A stretch of 7,585 bases of DNA from Candidatus Aerophobota bacterium (lineage in GTDB: Bacteria > Aerophobota > Aerophobia > Aerophobales > JAGHCO01): positions 1 to 7,585 of the forward strand of contig JAGHCO010000152.1 in NCBI GenBank assembly GCA_021160405.1. Direction: 5' to 3'. Shown one piece after another: positions 4,527 to 7,585 of this stretch; within the stretch, counting starts at the first letter, position 1; each line of letters begins with the position of its first letter. The translations under genes were made by a program, and so were the position numbers. The notes below the pieces were generated by a model. It saw only the letters and a program-made list of their open reading frames with translations. It ran no database searches and was not told the DNA's origin.

Positions 4527-7460
4527 TTATCTTCCCTGCAAAAATAAATTTTTTTCTCCCTTGTAAGGGCATATCTTTTGATAAGCACACCAGCGGCAAG
4601 ACATATATTCTGGCTTAGCCTTGTAAGAACGAGATCTTATTCCCACCGAGGCTTGCTGAATTTTCTGTATAGTTTTATTTAGGTCCCTCTCTTTTAACTC
4701 AGCTTCTCCCACAACTCCTGTTCCCAAAAAATGAAGCTGCACTTTTTTTGGGAGTTTGCCAAAGATCCTCTGGTAAGCTAAGGCATAAATACAGAGCTGT
4801 AGACTTTCCTTAGTTCTCTTATCAGCCCTTTTTTTATTTTCTATCCGTGATGATTTAAAATCAATAATGTAAGCATCACCATCTATAATATCCACTCTAT
4901 CCCATCGACCAACAATACGGTTTTTCCCCAGCATGAAATTAAACTCCTTTTCTATATAAGTGGGAAGAAACCTCTCTTCTTTTGCCCTTTGATAAAAGCT
5001 TTGCAGTGTTTTTCGCCCTTCTTCTAATCTTTTTCTCTCATGTTCTTCGCTCATAAATCCCTCATTTATCCAGGAATTTTCAAATACTTCAATGATCTCT
5101 TCCTCTTTTACCTCTCTCCCAGATAACTTAACTTTATAGTAATATTGGACTGCATCGTGAAGAGCTTTTCCGTATATCACAGCTTGATGCTGCAGAATAG
5201 GCACTCTAAGCACATGGATATACTTATATTTTAAAGGACAGGTAAGGTAATCATCTACCTGGAAGTAGCTCAAAGTGAGAACCTCATCATCAGGAATTTT
5301 TAAATAAGTTCCCTCCTTCCCCTTTTCTTTAGGAGCGCTTCTTTCAATAACTTCTAAAGCTGGGGTTTTATGAGAAGAAACTTTTTTAGAAGAAAGATTC
5401 AGAGCTTCGAGAACAAACTGAGATACTCTTTTCTCTCTTTTACCCCCATAATCCTTAGCACTGGTAAGATAAAGCTCCCTCATAGCTCTGGTCATACCTA
5501 CATAAAATAAGCGTCTTTCTTCCTGAAGATGAAAATCTCCGCTGGGGAGAATATCTTTAATTAAATCCTCAGGTAAAGGAATGGGTTCTTTGCGGTAATT
5601 ACTGGGGAATTTCATCTTTACTAAACTCACCATAATAACTACAGGAAACTCCAGACCCTTAGCTTTGTGAACAGTAAGAACATTTACAGCATCTGTATCC
5701 ATTTCAGCCTCAGCTACAGCAGGATTATCTCCTGCCTGGATGAGTAGGTCAAGGTAGCTCACAAATTGGGGAACTCTGTTATGCGTAATTACATGCGATG
5801 AGCTTTGTATAAGGTCAAAGAACTTAGCTATATTTCTTACCTTCTCCTCATTTGATAAAGAGGGGGAGCTGGTCAAATTTTTCAAGTAGCCGCTTTTGGT
5901 GATAAAATTATAGAGAATCTCACCAGTAGTTGCCTTTGTTGAAAGAGTGATATAATTTTCTATATCTTTTAATAACTTATCAATGGTAGCTTTGCTTTCC
6001 AAAGAGATTTCCTCCTCTAAGGGGGATATCTCAGAAATATGAGAAAAAATGTGAAAGAGAGAGCGATTCTGGCGAGTAGCACAGTTCATACAGAGGGTAA
6101 GGTCCTTAACTGGGAACTCATAAATATCAGAGGAGGCTAAATAGTACAGACTAACGCTGTCCTCAGGATTAGCTATTACTCTTAGGAAAGAAATTAACAA
6201 ACGAATCTCTTCCCTATCGTATAAGCCCTCATTTCCAGAAAATCTCCAGGGAATATCCTGCATATTTAAGGCTCTGAGAAAAGGGTCGGCATCGTTGTTT
6301 GATCTTACCAGTATGGCAAAATCACTCCAGGAATAGCCTTTTTCTTTTTTTCTTTCTTTAATTAAATTAGCTACTTTTTCAGCTTCAGAAAGAAGGCTGT
6401 CACAGTGAAGGTGCTTCACCACCCCCTCCTCTTTTTTCTCAGCAATTAGATGCTTGTCAATGTTGTTTTTGAACTCCAAGCGGTCTGGATTATTATAGCT
6501 AATCAACCTGTAAGCTGAATCTAAAATAGGTTGAGGGGAACGATAATTTTTAGTTAAAACTATCTGAGTAGCTTTTGGATAGGTGTCTAAAAAACCTAAA
6601 ATATTACTTATAGCTGCTCCACGGAATTTATAAATTGATTGATCATCGTCTCCTACAACAGTAATATTTTGGTGTTCCTTGGCTAAAAGCTTTACCAGTT
6701 GAAATTGACTGTAGTTAGTATCCTGAAATTCATCAACCAGGATGTAGCGAAAACGCCTCTGGTAACGTTTCAAAATAGCAGGATGATTCCTAAAAAGTTT
6801 AAGGGTAAGAGTTATCAGATCTCCAAAATCAACTTTTCCTTCCTGAGCTAAAAGTTCCTGGTAACTTTGATAGGTTTGAGCAACTTCAAGTTCTCTTGTA
6901 GATATCTCTGCAAGTTCAGTATCTTCGGGATTATTCTTTGCCCTTTGGTTTAGTTTTTGAGCATAGTTTATATATTCCTCAGGGGTAATGTCCTCATCCT
7001 TAGCTCGGGAAATGAGGGCAAGGATAGCCTCAATGTAACGGGTAGGATTTCCTAAGGGGCGATAATAAGAAAGAGGAAATTTAAACAGGTTCTCTCGAAA
7101 AAGGATAATCTGTTCAGGAGGAGTTAAAACCTGAAAATCTGGAGAAAAGCCTAACTCAAGAGCATTTTCTTTTAAAACTCTGTCTCCAAAAGAGTGAAAG
7201 GTGCTAATCCAGAAATCTGTATACCCATAAGGAACTAAAACATCTACTCTCTCTTCCATTTCCGTAGCTGCCTTATCGGTAAAAGTTAAGGCAAGAATCT
7301 CCTCTGGCTTAGCTCTTTTTGTAGCTATAAGGTAGGCAATACGGATGGTTATCACTTGAGTTTTCCCTGTTCCTGCTCCAGCAACAACTAAAAGGGGGCC
7401 CTCTCCATGAGTTACTGCTTTCTTTTGTTCAGGATTTAAACTTTTTAGTATATCTAACAA
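4527..7460 (-). CDS. UvrD/Rep-type (SF1A) helicase fused to an Fe-S RecB/AddB-like nuclease
   Basis: A 977-residue protein predicted to unwind DNA 3'-5' and cut it with a C-terminal nuclease, probably in double-strand break repair. Helicase motifs are complete: Q motif LNPEQ (8-12), Walker A GAGTGKT (28-34), motif Ia LTFTDKAATEM, motif II VDEFQDTN (D243/E244), motif III VVGDDDQSIYKFRGA, motif IV NYRSPQPIL, motif V LTVHKAKGLEF (about 594-604) and motif VI YVGMTRA. The nuclease (from about 728) has GKALH (H about 767), GRWDRVD (D about 853), IIDFKSS (D/K about 866/868) and QLCIY. Four cysteines, C740 plus C955-x2-C958-x5-C964, match the Fe-S staple of AddB/Cas4-type nucleases. It starts at TTG: an in-frame TAA lies two codons upstream, and GGAG sits 6 bases before it. 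The layout is closest to AdnAB-type subunits; plain PcrA/UvrD lacks the nuclease. No partner subunit is visible. Confidence 0.93.
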   Translation of the reverse strand: MLDILKSLNPEQKKAVTHGEGPLLVVAGAGTGKTQVITIRIAYLIATKRAKPEEILALTFTDKAATEMEERVDVLVPYGYTDFWISTFHSFGDRVLKENALELGFSPDFQVLTPPEQIILFRENLFKFPLSYYRPLGNPTRYIEAILALISRAKDEDITPEEYINYAQKLNQRAKNNPEDTELAEISTRELEVAQTYQSYQELLAQEGKVDFGDLITLTLKLFRNHPAILKRYQRRFRYILVDEFQDTNYSQFQLVKLLAKEHQNITVVGDDDQSIYKFRGAAISNILGFLDTYPKATQIVLTKNYRSPQPILDSAYRLISYNNPDRLEFKNNIDKHLIAEKKEEGVVKHLHCDSLLSEAEKVANLIKERKKEKGYSWSDFAILVRSNNDADPFLRALNMQDIPWRFSGNEGLYDREEIRLLISFLRVIANPEDSVSLYYLASSDIYEFPVKDLTLCMNCATRQNRSLFHIFSHISEISPLEEEISLESKATIDKLLKDIENYITLSTKATTGEILYNFITKSGYLKNLTSSPSLSNEEKVRNIAKFFDLIQSSSHVITHNRVPQFVSYLDLLIQAGDNPAVAEAEMDTDAVNVLTVHKAKGLEFPVVIMVSLVKMKFPSNYRKEPIPLPEDLIKDILPSGDFHLQEERRLFYVGMTRAMRELYLTSAKDYGGKREKRVSQFVLEALNLSSKKVSSHKTPALEVIERSAPKEKGKEGTYLKIPDDEVLTLSYFQVDDYLTCPLKYKYIHVLRVPILQHQAVIYGKALHDAVQYYYKVKLSGREVKEEEIIEVFENSWINEGFMSEEHERKRLEEGRKTLQSFYQRAKEERFLPTYIEKEFNFMLGKNRIVGRWDRVDIIDGDAYIIDFKSSRIENKKRADKRTKESLQLCIYALAYQRIFGKLPKKVQLHFLGTGVVGEAELKERDLNKTIQKIQQASVGIRSRSYKAKPEYMSCRWCAYQKICPYKGEKNLFLQGR

Positions 7461-7466
7461 TTTTTA

Positions 7467-7470
7467 CTCC
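7467..7470 (-). promoter_or_regulatory. Ribosome binding site fixing the helicase TTG start
   Basis: GGAG on the minus strand lies 6 bases before TTG (7458-7460). An in-frame TAA at 7464-7466 lies two codons upstream of that TTG, so no longer start is possible, and the Q motif begins at residue 8, so little can be trimmed. The nearby ATG (7470-7472) reads ATG GAG TAA and is not usable. Confidence 0.7.
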
Positions 7471-7478
7471 ATAATCTT

Positions 7479-7506
7479 ATAATATCAAATTTTCTTCCTT
7501 AGTAAA
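7479..7506 (-). promoter_or_regulatory. Weak candidate promoter ahead of the helicase gene
   Basis: On the minus strand TTTACT (7501-7506) and TATTAT (7479-7484) are 16 bases apart. The -10 box is good (5 of 6) and the -35 box is fair (4 of 6). The predicted start would be only about 2 bases before the ribosome site, which is awkwardly close, so this may be a chance match in AT-rich DNA. The helicase could instead be read through from the upstream gene. Confidence 0.22.
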
Positions 7507-7518
7507 TCCTGTTAGGTT

Positions 7519-7585
7519 TTACTCTCCAAGTGTGCTTTCCAAAAATAAGGTGAAGAGCTCCTGGGTGTCCCTCCTGGGATTAAAT
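7519..7585 (-). CDS. Possible 3' end of an upstream gene (partial)
   Basis: A minus-strand frame enters from the right edge and stays open for 21 codons to a TAA at 7519-7521. The peptide ends in ELFTLFLESTLGE, which has a credible protein-like composition, an amphipathic helix pattern and ordinary codons. I cannot name a family from so short a tail, and 21 open codons can occur by chance. If real, it ends 58 bp before the helicase start in the same direction, with no hairpin terminator between, so the operon may begin outside the window. Confidence 0.35.
   Translation of the reverse strand, partial: FNPRRDTQELFTLFLESTLGE

Noticed and set aside
7479..7506. Confident promoter for the helicase operon
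   Set aside because: The -35 match is only fair and the implied start leaves almost no leader before the ribosome site, so I kept it only as a weak candidate.

Overview
This is an AT-rich window (I estimate by eye a GC content in the high 30s percent) from a bacterium. The NAD+-dependent DNA ligase LigA and the bacterial-type PyrF and UvrD proteins point to Bacteria. Every convincing gene lies on the minus strand, so the region is read from right to left. The Lys/Glu-rich proteins, TTG starts with strong Shine-Dalgarno sites, and small toxin-antitoxin pairs inside a housekeeping cluster would suit an anaerobic or uncultured lineage. I cannot name a phylum from the sequence alone.

In order of transcription (right to left), the window holds: a possible 3' end of an upstream gene (7519-7585); a 977-residue UvrD/Rep-type helicase fused to an iron-sulfur PD-(D/E)XK nuclease (4527-7460); pyrF, orotidine 5'-phosphate decarboxylase (3792-4523), 3 bp downstream; a RelE/ParE-like toxin-antitoxin pair (3514-3711 antitoxin, 3218-3505 toxin) set between two tracts of degenerate 9-nt-phased repeats; ligA (1123-3135); a hicB-hicA pair (850-1071 and 643-840); and a YfcE/MJ0936-type metallophosphoesterase (129-623). 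The last 128 bases hold no gene. They contain a near-consensus minus-strand promoter that fires out of the left edge.

The common theme is DNA maintenance. A helicase-nuclease and the replicative/repair ligase lie in the same transcription direction, as pcrA and ligA do in Firmicutes, but here pyrF and a toxin-antitoxin pair separate them. ligA, an essential gene, is flanked on both sides by unrelated type II toxin-antitoxin modules. The features most worth a second look are this double bracketing, the 9-nt-phased repeats around the RelE-type pair, the single-chain helicase plus Fe-S nuclease, and the outward promoter at the left edge. I see no CRISPR array, RNA gene or insertion sequence. The gene families themselves are known, and I do not claim a wholly new system.
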